Shown in pieces: positions 29,186 through 39,434 of a stretch of DNA of 64,000 nt. A program made the position numbers and the translations under genes. Under the pieces are notes generated by a model that searched no databases, had not been told where the DNA came from, and saw nothing but the letters and a program-made list of their open reading frames with translations. Origin of the DNA: Paucibacter sp. B2R-40 (GTDB taxonomy: Bacteria > Pseudomonadota > Gammaproteobacteria > Burkholderiales > Burkholderiaceae_C); NCBI RefSeq assembly GCF_025717555.1, contig NZ_JAJIRP010000004.1, positions 373,426 to 437,425 on the forward strand, read 5' to 3'. The number at the start of each line of letters is the position of its first letter. Position 1 is the first letter of the stretch.

Positions 29186-30382
29186 ATGAAGCTGATCGAT
29201 TCCATCTTAGCCGACGCGCCCGGCATTGCCGCCTTGCGGCGCGATATCCACGCACATCCAGAGCTATGCTTTCAGGAGCAGCGCACCTCCGATTTGATTG
29301 CAAAAGCCTTGAGCGACTGGGGCATTCCGGTGCACCGGGGCCTGGGCACGACCGGCGTGGTCGGCATCATCAAAAACGGCAGCTCCGCGCGCGCTGTTGG
29401 CTTGCGCGCCGACATAGACGCCTTGCCGATGACCGAGCACAACCAGTTCGCCCATGCCAGCACCTATGCCGGCAAGATGCACGCCTGCGGCCATGACGGC
29501 CATACCGCCATGCTGCTGGCCGCGGCCAAGCATTTGTCGACCGAACGCAATTTCGACGGCACGATTTATCTGGTCTTCCAGCCCGCCGAGGAAGGCGGCG
29601 GTGGCGCCCGCGAAATGATCAAGGACGGTTTGTTCAAGCTGTTCCCGATGGAGGCGATGTTTGGTGCCCACAACTGGCCCGGCATGGCGGCCGGCCAGTT
29701 TGCCGTCAAGAGCGGGCCGGTGTTTGCGTCCAGCAATGAATTCAAAATCACCCTGCACGGCAAGGGCGCCCACGCGGCGATGCCGCACCTGGGGCTCGAC
29801 CCGGTACCAGCCGCTTGCCAGCTGGTGCAAGGCTTTCAGACCATCATCAGCCGCAACAAGCGGCCCAGCGACGCCGGCGTTATTTCCGTCACCATGATCC
29901 ACACCGGCGAGGCCACCAATGTGATCCCGGACAGCTGCGTGATCGAAGGCACGGTGCGCACCTTCACGCTGGAGGTGCTGGACCTGATACAGCGGCGCAT
30001 GCAGCAGATGGCCGAAGCGACGGCGCAAGCCTACGAGTTGCGCTGCGAGTTTGAATTCAAGCGCAACTACCCGCCCACCATCAATCACCCAGTGGAGACC
30101 GAGTTCGTGCGCCAAAGCCTGACGGCCATGGTGGGGGCCGCCAATGTGCAGGAATTCGAGCCGACGATGGGCGCCGAGGACTTCAGCTTCTTCCTGCAAG
30201 AAAAACCCGGCTGCTATTTTTTGATCGGCAATGGCGACGGCAGCCACCGCGACGGCGGCCATGGCATGGGGCCTTGCACCTTGCACAACCCCAGCTATGA
30301 CTTCAATGACGACTTGATTCCGCTCGGCGGCTCGACCTGGGTGCGGCTGGCGGAAAACTGGTTGAACAGCCCCAGGCCATGA
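29186..30382 (+). CDS. M20-family amidohydrolase (hippurate/N-acyl-amino-acid hydrolase)
   Basis: The 398-residue protein has the metal-binding motifs of amidohydrolases: HACGHDGHTAMLLAAAKHL and FQPAEEGGGGA, plus the dimerisation domain with NVIPDSCVIEGTVRTF and the closing histidine in HNPSYDFND. It hydrolyses N-acyl amino acids or aromatic amides to free amino acids. ATG 29186 has a GGAG ribosome-binding site. It overlaps the next gene by ATGA. Confidence 0.93.
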   Translation: MKLIDSILADAPGIAALRRDIHAHPELCFQEQRTSDLIAKALSDWGIPVHRGLGTTGVVGIIKNGSSARAVGLRADIDALPMTEHNQFAHASTYAGKMHACGHDGHTAMLLAAAKHLSTERNFDGTIYLVFQPAEEGGGGAREMIKDGLFKLFPMEAMFGAHNWPGMAAGQFAVKSGPVFASSNEFKITLHGKGAHAAMPHLGLDPVPAACQLVQGFQTIISRNKRPSDAGVISVTMIHTGEATNVIPDSCVIEGTVRTFTLEVLDLIQRRMQQMAEATAQAYELRCEFEFKRNYPPTINHPVETEFVRQSLTAMVGAANVQEFEPTMGAEDFSFFLQEKPGCYFLIGNGDGSHRDGGHGMGPCTLHNPSYDFNDDLIPLGGSTWVRLAENWLNSPRP

Positions 30383-31467
30383 GCGCCAGCGATTTCTTTT
30401 CGCAAAGCTATGCCCAAGCGCGGGCCAAGTTTTTGGCCGCGGCCGAAGCTGCAGGCCTGGACCCTGAGCCCCATTGGCATCCCTTGCTGGGTCGCGACGG
30501 TGAACGACTGGCGCTGGATGTGCTGCGCCACGGTCCCAGCAAAGCAAGGCGCTTGCTGATCATCAGCAGCGCCTGCCACGGTGTGGAAGGTTTTGCCGGC
30601 AGCGGCATACAGACCGGGCTGCTGAATGATCCCTCGTGGCTGGCCGAGGTCGCCGCCCAGGACGTGTGCGTGCTCTACCTACATGCGCTCAACCCGCACG
30701 GCTTTTCCTGGTGGCGCAGGGTCACGCAAGAAGGCGTTGATCTGAACCGCAACTGGCACGACTTTCACCAGCCGCTGCCGCACAACGCCGGCTATGACGA
30801 GATCGCGGCCGCCTTGCTGCCGGCGCAATGGCCACCGAACGCAGCCAGCGAGGCGGTGCTGGCCGACTATGCCGCGCGCCATGGTGACAAGGGCCAGCAG
30901 CAGGCCATAACCGGCGGTCAATATGAACATGAGTTGGGCCTTTTTTATGGTGGCCGCGCCCCGACCTGGAGCCAGCAAACCTTGCGCCATGTGTTGCAAG
31001 AACAGGCCGCAGGAGCCGAGTCCATCGCCTGGATAGACCTGCATACCGGCCTGGGCCCCAGCGGCCACGGCGAGCGTATTTTTGCCGGCCAAGACGATGG
31101 GCGTTCACTGACCCGCGCGCGCCTTTGGTGGGGTAAGGAAGTCACTTCTTTGTTGGATGGCAGCTCCAGCTCGGCGCCTTTGGTCGGTTTGATGTGGAGC
31201 GTGGTGCCTGAGCTATTCCCGACGGCCGAGTACACCGGCATCGCGCTCGAATTTGGCACGCTGCCGCTGCCTGAAATGCTGAACGCCTTGCGCGCCGACC
31301 ATTGGCTGGAAGCGCACCCCGAAGCGCCGGAAACGCTGGCCCAGGCCATCAAACGCCAAATTCGCGATGCCTTCTATGTCGACACCGCCGACTGGAAGCA
31401 GCAACTGCTGACCCAAGCCCGCCAGGCTTGCGGTCAAGCCTTGAAAGGATTGACAAGCGATGATTGA
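30379..31467 (+). CDS. M14-like metallocarboxypeptidase, DUF2817 family
   Basis: The 362-residue protein has the zinc motif HGVEGFAGSG (SACHGVEGF), a Arg/Asn pair in GVDLNRNWHDF, the IDLHTGLGPSGHGE histidine and the EFGT glutamate, the set seen in succinylglutamate-desuccinylase/carboxypeptidase-like enzymes. The substrate is unknown. Translation is coupled to the M20 hydrolase by ATGA, and to the next gene by an 8-bp overlap, suggesting joint breakdown of acyl or peptide compounds. Confidence 0.85.
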   Translation: MSASDFFSQSYAQARAKFLAAAEAAGLDPEPHWHPLLGRDGERLALDVLRHGPSKARRLLIISSACHGVEGFAGSGIQTGLLNDPSWLAEVAAQDVCVLYLHALNPHGFSWWRRVTQEGVDLNRNWHDFHQPLPHNAGYDEIAAALLPAQWPPNAASEAVLADYAARHGDKGQQQAITGGQYEHELGLFYGGRAPTWSQQTLRHVLQEQAAGAESIAWIDLHTGLGPSGHGERIFAGQDDGRSLTRARLWWGKEVTSLLDGSSSSAPLVGLMWSVVPELFPTAEYTGIALEFGTLPLPEMLNALRADHWLEAHPEAPETLAQAIKRQIRDAFYVDTADWKQQLLTQARQACGQALKGLTSDD

Positions 31468-32029
31468 ACTCGACCCCACCCGTAGCGCCAGCATCCAGCA
31501 AGAAACCCAAGCCTGGCTGGAAAAAGCCGTCATCGGTTTGAACCTCTGCCCCTTCGCCAAGAGCGTGCATGTCAACCAACGCCTGCGTTATGTGGTCAGC
31601 GATGCGGCCACGCCGGAAGCACTGCTGAAAGAGCTGGCCCATGAGTTGCTGAGCCTGATGCGCGCCGACCCGGACGAGATCGAGACGACGCTGGTGATTC
31701 ACCCCCTGGTACTGACCGATTTTCTCGACTTCAATGACTTCCTGGGCGCAGCCGATGCGCTGGTCGAAGACTTGGAGTTAGACGGAATCTTGCAAATCGC
31801 CAGCTTTCATCCCGACTATCAGTTCGGCGGCACGGCGCCCGAGGACATCAGCAACTACACCAACCGCTCGCCCTACCCCACCTTGCATCTCCTGCGTGAA
31901 TCGAGTATCGAGCGCGCCACCGAGACCATGGCCGATACCGATGCAATCTACGAGGCCAATATGGTGACGCTGGAGAAATTGGGCCTGGAAGGCTGGCGCG
32001 CCCTGGGTCTGAAAGTCAGCCCGGCATGA
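31460..32029 (+). CDS. DUF1415 family protein
   Basis: The 189-residue protein has the family start TQAWLEKAVIGLNLCPFAK and the ending FHPDYQFGGTAPEDISNYTN, NRSPYPTLHLLRE. No function is known. It has no signal or membrane segment. It is the last gene of the M20/M14 operon; the next gene follows after 134 bp. Confidence 0.85.
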   Translation: MIELDPTRSASIQQETQAWLEKAVIGLNLCPFAKSVHVNQRLRYVVSDAATPEALLKELAHELLSLMRADPDEIETTLVIHPLVLTDFLDFNDFLGAADALVEDLELDGILQIASFHPDYQFGGTAPEDISNYTNRSPYPTLHLLRESSIERATETMADTDAIYEANMVTLEKLGLEGWRALGLKVSPA

Positions 32030-32162
32030 ACTTTTTCGTATGAGCGCCAATTCAAGCCAGAATGCAGCTCATATCGACGCACCACGAAATGACTAAGGCT
32101 TTGAAAATCAACGCACACTGAGCAAGCACGCTGCGGCGTCCGACGAGACTGAAGAGGCCCTA

Positions 32163-34472
32163 TTGAGCAGAACAAAATCCAGCTCACTGTTTGTCGCGAT
32201 CGCGCTCGGCGCCAGCATAGGCTTGTTGCTGCCGGCCTTGATCGTAGGCGGACTGTTGATTGGCCTGCGCGAACCGCAGGCGGCCGAGGCGGCGCTGCAG
32301 CGCGAGCTCGAAGCAAAACTTGACGTGCTGGTCAGCAGCCTGCCCGAGCTGCTGTGGAATCTGGACACAGTGGCCGCACGCGAGGTGGTGGCCGCCGTGA
32401 TGAAGTCCCCGGATGTGGTGCGGGTGACGGTGCGCGACGCCTCGCAGGGTGCGCCCTTCATCGAAATGAGCTTCCCCGAACGCCAAAAAGGCCTCAGCGT
32501 CAAAGGCGAGCGCGAAATCTTTCGCGGCGTGGCGCGCATCGGGCATTTGCGCATCGAGGTTGACGACCACCTCAGTACCGCAGCCTTGACCCGTCAGCGC
32601 TGGCTTTACGGCGCCACGGTAGGCGGCCAATTGCTGGCTTCCTTGGCTTTGATCCTGGCCTTGTTGAACTCCCGCTTGATGCGCCCATTGCGCGAGTTGG
32701 GTGGATTCGCCAACGATCTCGCGCAAGGCCGCTTCTCGGCTCAGTTGCCGCCAGGCCGAAAAGACGAGATTGGCCTGCTAGGTGGCCACCTCGAACATAT
32801 GCGTGACGCGCTGCAGCAGCAGTTCGATGCACAGCGCGCGCTGATCGAACGCCTGCGCGGCATGGCCGAGACGGTGCCCGGCGTGGTCTACCAGCTGCGC
32901 TTGGGACAGGACGGCCAATTCTCCTTCGCCTATGTCAGCGAGGCGGTGAAGGACTATTTCAATCTTTCTGGCGCCAAACTTGAGTTGAGCGCCGAGCCTT
33001 GGTTCGAGCAAATTGCAGCACCAGATCGCACCTTGGTGCGCGAGTCCTTGCTGGCTTCAGCGCGCGCATTGACGCCTTGGCAGCAAGAGTTCAGAGCGCA
33101 TCAAGACGACGGCAGCGAACGCTGGATCTATGGCAATGCCATTGCCCAGCTGGAGCCGGGCGGCAGCGTGCTGTGGCACGGCTTCTTGACCGATATCTCG
33201 CACCAACGCCGTGACGCGCTGGAGTTGGTGCGGTACCGTCTGCATCTGGAGGAATTGGTCGAGGCGCGCACCGCCGAGCTGGCCGAGGCCACCAAGGCCG
33301 CTCAAGCGGCCAGCCTGGCCAAGAGCGCCTTCCTGGCCAATATGAGCCATGAAATTCGCACGCCTATGAACGCCATCATCGGCCTGACCTATTTGGTGCA
33401 AAGCGAAGCCACCGAGCCGCCCCAGCAGCAGCGGCTGCAAAAGGTCGCCGATGCAGCGGAGCATTTGCTCAGCATCATCAACAACGTGCTGGATTTCTCA
33501 AAGATCGAGGCGGGCAAGTTGCAACTCGCCCACAGCGATTTCAACGTCGCCCAAGTGCTCGACAACGTATCCAGCATGTTGGCCCAGCGCGCCAGCGAAA
33601 AGGGCCTGCAAGTCGTGGTCGAGGTGGATGAGTTGCTGGCGACCCAAATCTTGGCCGGCGACGCGCAACGCGTGACCGAGATTTTGCTGAACTTCGCCGG
33701 CAATGCGGTCAAATTCACGGACCAGGGCAGCGTCAAATTGGCGGCCAACATCGAGGCCGATTTGGGCAAGGCATTGCAGCTACGCTTTGAGGTGCAAGAC
33801 AGCGGCATAGGCATCAGCCAAGAGGCGCAAGCCCGGTTGTTTCAAGATTTCGAGCAGGCCGACAGCTCCACCACACGCCGCTATGGCGGCACCGGTCTAG
33901 GCCTGGCCATTTGCAGGCGTTTGGCCGACTTGATGCATGGCGAGGTCGGTGTGCAGAGTAGCCCTGGGGCGGGTAGCCGGTTCTGGTTCACGCTCAAGGT
34001 CGACAAGAGCAGCGAGCCCTCGCTGGCCGCTCCTGCGCAAGCCTCGCGCGGCATGGCGGCACGGGAGTTGCTGCAGCAATTCAAGGGCACGCGCGTGCTG
34101 CTGGCCGAAGACAATGCGGTCAACCAAGAGGTGGCGGTGGCGATGCTGGGCAGCGCCGGCCTGATCGTTGACGTCGCCGGCGATGGGCAAGAAGCGCTGC
34201 GCATGGCCAGTGAGTTCGACTACGCCTTGATTCTGATGGACGTGCAAATGCCGCTGATGGATGGTCTGGCCGCCACCCGCGCTATCCGCGGCAGTGCGCG
34301 GGGCAAGCACACGCCCATTTTGGCCATGACGGCCAACGCCTTTGCCGAAGAGCGCCAGCGCTGCCTGGATGCCGGCATGAACGACCATGTGGCCAAGCCA
34401 GTGGTCGCGGAGCAGCTTTTTGCCACCTTGCATATGTGGTTGAGTCGCAGCGAGAAAAATCGCACACTCTGA
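32163..34472 (+). CDS. Hybrid sensor histidine kinase with receiver domain
   Basis: The 769-residue protein has two membrane helices (about residues 9-35 and 148-169) bordering a periplasmic sensor, a HAMP (about 170-225), a PAS domain (about 230-350), the kinase phosphoacceptor His396 ([13 protein letters not shown]), an ATPase domain ([24 protein letters not shown]) and a C-terminal receiver with phosphoacceptor Asp693 ([13 protein letters not shown]). The start is TTG 32163. No Hpt domain or separate output is present. The periplasmic binding protein just downstream may be its sensing partner. Confidence 0.9.
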   Translation: MSRTKSSSLFVAIALGASIGLLLPALIVGGLLIGLREPQAAEAALQRELEAKLDVLVSSLPELLWNLDTVAAREVVAAVMKSPDVVRVTVRDASQGAPFIEMSFPERQKGLSVKGEREIFRGVARIGHLRIEVDDHLSTAALTRQRWLYGATVGGQLLASLALILALLNSRLMRPLRELGGFANDLAQGRFSAQLPPGRKDEIGLLGGHLEHMRDALQQQFDAQRALIERLRGMAETVPGVVYQLRLGQDGQFSFAYVSEAVKDYFNLSGAKLELSAEPWFEQIAAPDRTLVRESLLASARALTPWQQEFRAHQDDGSERWIYGNAIAQLEPGGSVLWHGFLTDISHQRRDALELVRYRLHLEELVEARTAELAEATKAAQAASLAKSAFLANMSHEIRTPMNAIIGLTYLVQSEATEPPQQQRLQKVADAAEHLLSIINNVLDFSKIEAGKLQLAHSDFNVAQVLDNVSSMLAQRASEKGLQVVVEVDELLATQILAGDAQRVTEILLNFAGNAVKFTDQGSVKLAANIEADLGKALQLRFEVQDSGIGISQEAQARLFQDFEQADSSTTRRYGGTGLGLAICRRLADLMHGEVGVQSSPGAGSRFWFTLKVDKSSEPSLAAPAQASRGMAARELLQQFKGTRVLLAEDNAVNQEVAVAMLGSAGLIVDVAGDGQEALRMASEFDYALILMDVQMPLMDGLAATRAIRGSARGKHTPILAMTANAFAEERQRCLDAGMNDHVAKPVVAEQLFATLHMWLSRSEKNRTL

Positions 34473-34503
34473 GTTCACGCCATCACGGATCAGGAGCTTG
34501 GCA

Positions 34504-35238
34504 ATGCGCAAGTCCATCGTTACCGCTCTGAGCTTGCTGGGCCTGGGTTTGATGGCGCCGGCCATGGCCCAGCATCTCAGCCTGGTCACCGAGGAATACC
34601 CACCCTACAACATGAGCGACGCAAAAGGGCAAGTCGGCGGCATCTCGACTCAGATCGTCAAAGCCTTGATGGCCGAGGCCGGGCTGGCTCATGATGTGAC
34701 CATCTTCCCCTGGGCGCGTGCGATCTCCATGGCACGCGCCCAGCCCAACACCTGCGTTTACTCGATGTCACGCACGCCAGAGAGGGAGGCGCACTACAAA
34801 TGGATCGGTCCGCTGGTCTATAACGACTGGGCCTTGTTCGCACTGACAGACACCGTCCCAGAGCCACGACCCACCCGGCTGGAGGAGTTGATGGAGGCCC
34901 GCATAGGCAGCTACCAAGGCGACGCCATCGTCAGTTATCTGCAGGCGCGCGGCCATCGGGTAGATGTGGCGTCGTCGGATGATGTCAACCCTAAGAAGCT
35001 ACAAATGGGCCGGATTGACTACTGGGCCACTGGCCGCCTGATTGGTCAGTACCGACTGCAGCAGCAGGGCATTCAAGGGATCGCGCCGATGCTCAATTTC
35101 AACCGCAGCGATATGTACCTGGCCTGCAACGCGCAAATGCCAGATGCCTTGGTCAAACGCCTCAATGCCAGCTTGATCAGCCTGGACAAACAAGGTGTGA
35201 TCAAGAAGATCTACGCTGGGTTTGGCTACACGCCTTAG
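34504..35238 (+). CDS. Periplasmic solute-binding protein, family 3
   Basis: The 244-residue protein begins with a signal peptide (MRKSIVTALSLLGLGLMAPA, cut after AMA) and has TEEYPPYNMSDAKGQVGGIS with the IVKALMAEAG segment typical of amino-acid-type binding proteins, though without transport partners nearby. AGGAG precedes ATG 34504 by 7 bp; a TTG six bases upstream is less likely. It lies 31 bp after the hybrid kinase, so it probably feeds that sensor. The ligand is unknown. Confidence 0.85.
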   Translation: MRKSIVTALSLLGLGLMAPAMAQHLSLVTEEYPPYNMSDAKGQVGGISTQIVKALMAEAGLAHDVTIFPWARAISMARAQPNTCVYSMSRTPEREAHYKWIGPLVYNDWALFALTDTVPEPRPTRLEELMEARIGSYQGDAIVSYLQARGHRVDVASSDDVNPKKLQMGRIDYWATGRLIGQYRLQQQGIQGIAPMLNFNRSDMYLACNAQMPDALVKRLNASLISLDKQGVIKKIYAGFGYTP

Positions 35239-35258
35239 CCTGCGCATGCCAACAGGCA

Positions 35259-36263
35259 TCAAGGACCTCCGGATGACTCCTTGATCAGGCGCCCAGAGCC
35301 GGACTGTATCGGCCGCGCATTCATCGGATACAAGCGCGAGAAGATGGAAATCTGATTGGCCGAGAGCTGCACGGGGCTGCGCATCACCATCCACAGCACG
35401 CCTTCGGAGCAAGGCGGCGTCGTCAGCGAACCCATATACGTGAAATAGCTGCGGTCATCGGGCAGGAGCTGATTCAAATCCAGCAAGCCCGGCGCCGCCA
35501 AAGCCTCGCCTTTTTCAAGCGGCAGGTTGTTCCAAATGTTTTGAATCAAAGCCTGATCGCGCCCCCGCTCGAGCAGCACGGCCACCACAGCCAATTTGCC
35601 GTCGGCATCCTTGTGCACCAGGTGCGCGACCATATCGTATTGGCGGCCGTTGATGCGCTCCTCGCTGGGGCGATGAAAGTGAAACTGCAGCAGCTCAAAG
35701 CGCCGCCCCATCACCTGCAGGGCATTGCCGGGCGCGACATTGACTTGAATCGTGTGGCCATTGTCCAGCACCGCGAAATTGCTGGGCCGGTAGTCAAAAT
35801 TGATCTTCTCCAACTCGACCCGTATGCCCTCGCGGATATCGATCGGGCTTTGCCTGGTGCCGATTGCGCATTGACGGTTCTCCGGACTCAGCTCGGCCCA
35901 ACGCTCGGGCGCTCCTTCGCCGACATAACCCCAATGTGCGGCATGCTCAGTGGCAGCATGGGCGGCTGGCTCGGCTTTCTTGCCGGCCTTATTGCCAGCC
36001 TTGGCGGACTTGCCCGCTTCCTCATGGCCGCCGGTGGCCGTCACCTTCATGCCCGGCGCAGGTCCGTCGGCCTTGTTGCTCAGGCGCTCGGCCAGGCGCT
36101 GCCGCAAGACATCCAGCGACTCCTCCCCGGCCACAGGCGTTGCAGGGGCTGCGGCCTTGGGCTTGGCTTCGTTGGCCGACGCCAGGCTGATGGCGCCGCA
36201 GACAAGACCTAGCAAGACCAGGCGAACCCAGGGTCGCCGACAAACAGTGATTTTTTCTTCCAT
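35259..36263 (-). CDS. Alpha-type carbonic anhydrase, periplasmic, with extended N-terminus
   Basis: The 334-residue protein has a signal peptide, a low-complexity Ala/Lys/Gly-rich stretch (about residues 25-110) and then a full alpha-carbonic anhydrase domain. The zinc histidines are in LQFHFHRPSEE and MVAHLVH, and RQSPIDI and SLTTPPCSEGV are conserved. It interconverts CO2 and bicarbonate. ATG 36263 follows GGGAG; a GTG at 36278 is an alternative. The insertion-rich N-terminal linker is unusual for the family. Confidence 0.93.
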   Translation of the reverse strand: MEEKITVCRRPWVRLVLLGLVCGAISLASANEAKPKAAAPATPVAGEESLDVLRQRLAERLSNKADGPAPGMKVTATGGHEEAGKSAKAGNKAGKKAEPAAHAATEHAAHWGYVGEGAPERWAELSPENRQCAIGTRQSPIDIREGIRVELEKINFDYRPSNFAVLDNGHTIQVNVAPGNALQVMGRRFELLQFHFHRPSEERINGRQYDMVAHLVHKDADGKLAVVAVLLERGRDQALIQNIWNNLPLEKGEALAAPGLLDLNQLLPDDRSYFTYMGSLTTPPCSEGVLWMVMRSPVQLSANQISIFSRLYPMNARPIQSGSGRLIKESSGGP

Positions 36264-36338
36264 GCGATGCTCCCGCACCTCGGTGCGCCTTGACGCCCAA
36301 GTCTTCGGTCGAATTGGCGCAAGCTTGAGCCGGCGAGG

Positions 36339-37544
36339 CTATTTGAGCTGCCGTTTGACCGCCAGCCAGGCCAGCAGACCAATGCTCATCAGCCCCATCG
36401 ACGTCAGCGCCAGCGCCAAGGTGGAGTGCATCACCAGGGGTGCCACCACGCCGGCCACCACGCCGTTGGCGGCGCTGCCAATGCAGGCCTGCAGCGAGGA
36501 GGCCATGCCGCGCCGCTCGGGCACCTCGTCCAGCGCCAGCAGCGTCACGACCGGCACCATCAAGGCCCAGCCGAAGGAGAAGGCCCCGATCACCGGTAAG
36601 GCCCAGAACGGGCTTGGCGGCAGGAGCAAATTCAGACACACATTGAGCGAGGAGAACACGAACATGATGATGAAGCCACGCCGAATCTGCTGCTTGGGCT
36701 TGATCCTGCCGGCCAAGCGTCCACTCAACCAAGCGCCGGCCATGATGCCGCCAATCGCAAAGCAGAAGAACCAGAAGAACTGAGTCGGCGCCAGCTTCAA
36801 ATGCTCGCCGACAAACACCGGCGCAGCCAAGACGTAGAGAAACATGCCATTGAATGGAATACCGCTGGCCAGCGCCAGCAGGATAAAGCGCCGGTTCGAG
36901 CAGAGCTGCCAATAGCCGCGCAGCAGGGGCCGCACATGAAAGGGCTGCACCATATCCGCGCGCAAGGTCTCGGGCAGCAGGCGCCAATTGGCCATGAAGA
37001 GAATCACGCCGACCAGGACCAGAAACCAGAAGATCGCGTGCCAGTCGGTGTGCACAAACAAAAAGCCACCAATCATCGGTGCGATGGCCGGCGCGACGCC
37101 GAAGAAAATCGTCACCTGCGACATCACCCGCTGCGCCTCGGACGGCGGGAACATATCGCGAATGATGGCGCGCGACACCACCATGCCAGCACCCGCCGAC
37201 ATGCCCTGCACCGTACGCCAGAACACCAACTGCCCGATGCTGCCCGACAAAGCGCAACCGACCGAAGCCAGCGTGAACACCGCCATGCCCCACAGCACCA
37301 CCGGCCGGCGCCCGAAGCTGTCGGACAAGGCGCCATGGAACAGATTCATCACCGCAAAGCCGAACAAATAGCTCGACAGCGTTTGCTGCATCTCGACCGG
37401 CGTGGCGTGCAAGGCCGCCGCGATACCGGCGAAAGCAGGCAAATAGGTGTCGATCGAAAACGGCCCGATCATGCCCAGGCCCGCCAACAAAACGGCCAAG
37501 GCCCAACGCGGGGCGCGCCACAAATGACCGGCTTCTGGATTCAT
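36339..37544 (-). CDS. MFS drug-resistance transporter, Bcr/CflA family
   Basis: The 401-residue protein has about 12 hydrophobic segments and the MFS motif A GALSDSFGRRPVVLWG after helix 2, plus the Bcr/CflA signature FSIDTYLPAF near the start. Such transporters export drugs or sulfonamide-type compounds. The substrate is unknown. ATG 37544 is preferred; a TTG extension exists upstream. It is divergent from the Gfo/Idh gene. Confidence 0.9.
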   Translation of the reverse strand: MNPEAGHLWRAPRWALAVLLAGLGMIGPFSIDTYLPAFAGIAAALHATPVEMQQTLSSYLFGFAVMNLFHGALSDSFGRRPVVLWGMAVFTLASVGCALSGSIGQLVFWRTVQGMSAGAGMVVSRAIIRDMFPPSEAQRVMSQVTIFFGVAPAIAPMIGGFLFVHTDWHAIFWFLVLVGVILFMANWRLLPETLRADMVQPFHVRPLLRGYWQLCSNRRFILLALASGIPFNGMFLYVLAAPVFVGEHLKLAPTQFFWFFCFAIGGIMAGAWLSGRLAGRIKPKQQIRRGFIIMFVFSSLNVCLNLLLPPSPFWALPVIGAFSFGWALMVPVVTLLALDEVPERRGMASSLQACIGSAANGVVAGVVAPLVMHSTLALALTSMGLMSIGLLAWLAVKRQLK

Positions 37545-37648
37545 AGAGGATGGGTGTGGCGCGAACAAACGGCCGAACTGAGCAGTCTGTCAGTGTAAGC
37601 GTGGCCCTAAACTCGCACGCTTCAAGGCTATTGCTCTGCGAACAAACC

Positions 37649-38653
37649 ATGACTCTTCCGCAACTGAACATCGGCGTGATCGGCCTGGGTGTGATGGGGC
37701 AGCGCATGCTGGCGCGCTTGGCCGCACACGCTAGGCTGAACCCGGTCCTTGTATGGGATGCCAATCCGGCGGCCATTGCGCAGACCTTGCAGCAATACCC
37801 GGCGCTGCAGGCCGCCACCAGCGCGGCGCAATTGATCGCCGCGCCCGGCCTGCACAGCCTCTACATCGCCACGCCACCGGCACCGCATATGGCGCTGTCT
37901 GAGCTGGCGTTTGACGCCGGGCTGGCAGTGTTTTGCGAAAAGCCCCTGACGGTGGATTTTGAGGCCGCGCGACGCTGTATCGATCGCATCGAGGCCCGAG
38001 GCCATAGAGCGGCGGTCAACTTTGCCTTGGCCTCCTCACCGGGGCTGGCCTTGCTGCAGCAGCATTTCGGTTCTGGCAGGGCCAGTGAGCTGGGCAGCTT
38101 GCAAACGGTGGAGCTGGCGCTGGCTTTTGCCGCTTGGCCCAGGCCTTGGCAGGCGGGCGCCGGTGCTTGGCTGAGCGAGCGCATCGAAGGCGGCTTCAGC
38201 CGCGAAGTTTTGTCGCACTTCATCTTTGCCCTGCAGCGCGTGCTGGGGCCGGCGACGCTGGTCCGCAGCCAAGTCGACTACCCCAGCGACGGCCACCGCG
38301 CCGAAACCGGGCTGCAGGCCGAGCTGCAAGCCGGCAGCGTCAAGATACACATCCAGGGTCTGGTGGGCGGCGCCCAAGCTGACCATAACGCCATGCGCTG
38401 GTGCGCCGACGCAGGCGAAATCTCAATGAGCGAATGGTTCAGCCGCATTGAACAGCGCCGCGCTGATGGCCAGTTACTTGCAGGGCCAACGAATGATGCG
38501 AGTGAGCTGCGCCAAGCCGGCCAGCTTGATCAACTCGACCAGTGGGTCGCCCTGATCGAAGGCCGCCCGCATGGTCTGCCGGGATATACCGAAGCCTTGG
38601 CCGTGCAGCAGACCATTGAGGCCATGCTGCAAACCCGCTCAAACAGTTGGTGA
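37649..38653 (+). CDS. Gfo/Idh/MocA-type oxidoreductase
   Basis: The 334-residue protein has the Rossmann motif GVIGLGVMGQRMLARL at the N-terminus and the CEKPLTVDFEAA motif with the catalytic-site lysine typical of glucose-fructose oxidoreductase relatives. It would reduce or oxidise a sugar or inositol derivative with NAD(P). The second domain is more divergent and the substrate is unknown. ATG 37649 is chosen over the longer frame. Confidence 0.85.
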   Translation: MTLPQLNIGVIGLGVMGQRMLARLAAHARLNPVLVWDANPAAIAQTLQQYPALQAATSAAQLIAAPGLHSLYIATPPAPHMALSELAFDAGLAVFCEKPLTVDFEAARRCIDRIEARGHRAAVNFALASSPGLALLQQHFGSGRASELGSLQTVELALAFAAWPRPWQAGAGAWLSERIEGGFSREVLSHFIFALQRVLGPATLVRSQVDYPSDGHRAETGLQAELQAGSVKIHIQGLVGGAQADHNAMRWCADAGEISMSEWFSRIEQRRADGQLLAGPTNDASELRQAGQLDQLDQWVALIEGRPHGLPGYTEALAVQQTIEAMLQTRSNSW

Positions 38654-38708
38654 CCGAGCTACTCGGGACCAGCCCTCGGGCGGTCCGTCAAACAAGAAAA
38701 TAAAAAGA

Positions 38709-39087
38709 GTGAAGCAAGCCGATAGGCCGGATTCTGTGCAGCGCCCTCGGCCCTTGCGGGCTTGGGCGCTGTGACCGCCATTCCTCTTGGCCGGGCATCA
38801 CTGCCCGGCTCGGTGCCACCTACCCGCCAGCTCTGCGAGCCGCATCAATACTGGCCTACTTGGTGTTGCTGCGCGTAGAGATTGCCCGTTTCACCCGATC
38901 CCGCAGGCTGCGCTTGCGGTCCCGCCGAGTTTTGACACCCGGCACGTTTGATCGACTCGTCTCTGTTGCTCTGATCCTCGGCTCACGCCGGACAGCCGTT
39001 AACTGCTACGCCGCTCTATGCAGTCCGGACCTTCCTCCAGCCCCATGTTTCCATGATCGGGCCAGCGGCGGTCTGGCTTACTTCACG
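38709..39087 (-). ncRNA. rnpB: RNase P RNA component (M1 RNA), class A
   Basis: On the minus strand the sequence carries the conserved core GGAGGAAGGTCCGGACT (near 39030) and ends with GGCCTATCGGCTTGCTTCA (38711-38729, the 3' strand of the outer helix), pairing with the 5' GAAGTAAGCCAGAC (39071-39084). These are hallmarks of bacterial type A RNase P RNA, which matures tRNA 5' ends. A T-rich tract follows the 3' end. The exact ends are estimated within a few bases. Confidence 0.94.
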
Positions 39088-39134
39088 GCGTGCATTATCG
39101 CCTACGATTCGAGCTTCGTTTGCTAAGCCCCGCC

Positions 39135-39434
39135 ATGCCAAAGATCACCCACATCGACATGCCCTCGCCCAGCGGCGACGAACTCAAAGCTGCCCGCCTG
39201 GCCGCCGGCCTGAGCCAAGTTGAAGCCGCGCAGCTCATGGCTTACCCGGTGCAGCCGGGCAGCCGTGGCGGTCTGCAATCGCGCACCTGGCAGGCGCTCG
39301 AGAGTGCCGGCGACCCGCGCAATATGCCTGGGCCTATATTTGCCCTGTTTCAGCTTTTGACCCAACAACATCCGAGCTTGAAACTGCTCGGCCAAGATTC
39401 ATCGTCCCCAAGGAGTGATTCCCATGAAAGTTGA
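39135..39434 (+). CDS. Small helix-turn-helix (XRE-like) protein
   Basis: The 99-residue protein has a helix-turn-helix-like segment ([20 protein letters not shown]) and then [21 protein letters not shown], similar to the recognition helix and wrap-up of XRE-type regulators. It may be a DNA-binding regulator. Its 3' end overlaps the cysK start by 11 bp and contains the cysK ribosome-binding site, so the two are probably coupled. ATG 39135 is used; the rest of the upstream frame lies in rnpB. Confidence 0.6.
   Translation: MPKITHIDMPSPSGDELKAARLAAGLSQVEAAQLMAYPVQPGSRGGLQSRTWQALESAGDPRNMPGPIFALFQLLTQQHPSLKLLGQDSSSPRSDSHES

Noticed and set aside
36022-37818. A 598-codon minus-strand frame
   Set aside because: Out-of-frame shadow over the MFS transporter and the carbonic anhydrase start.
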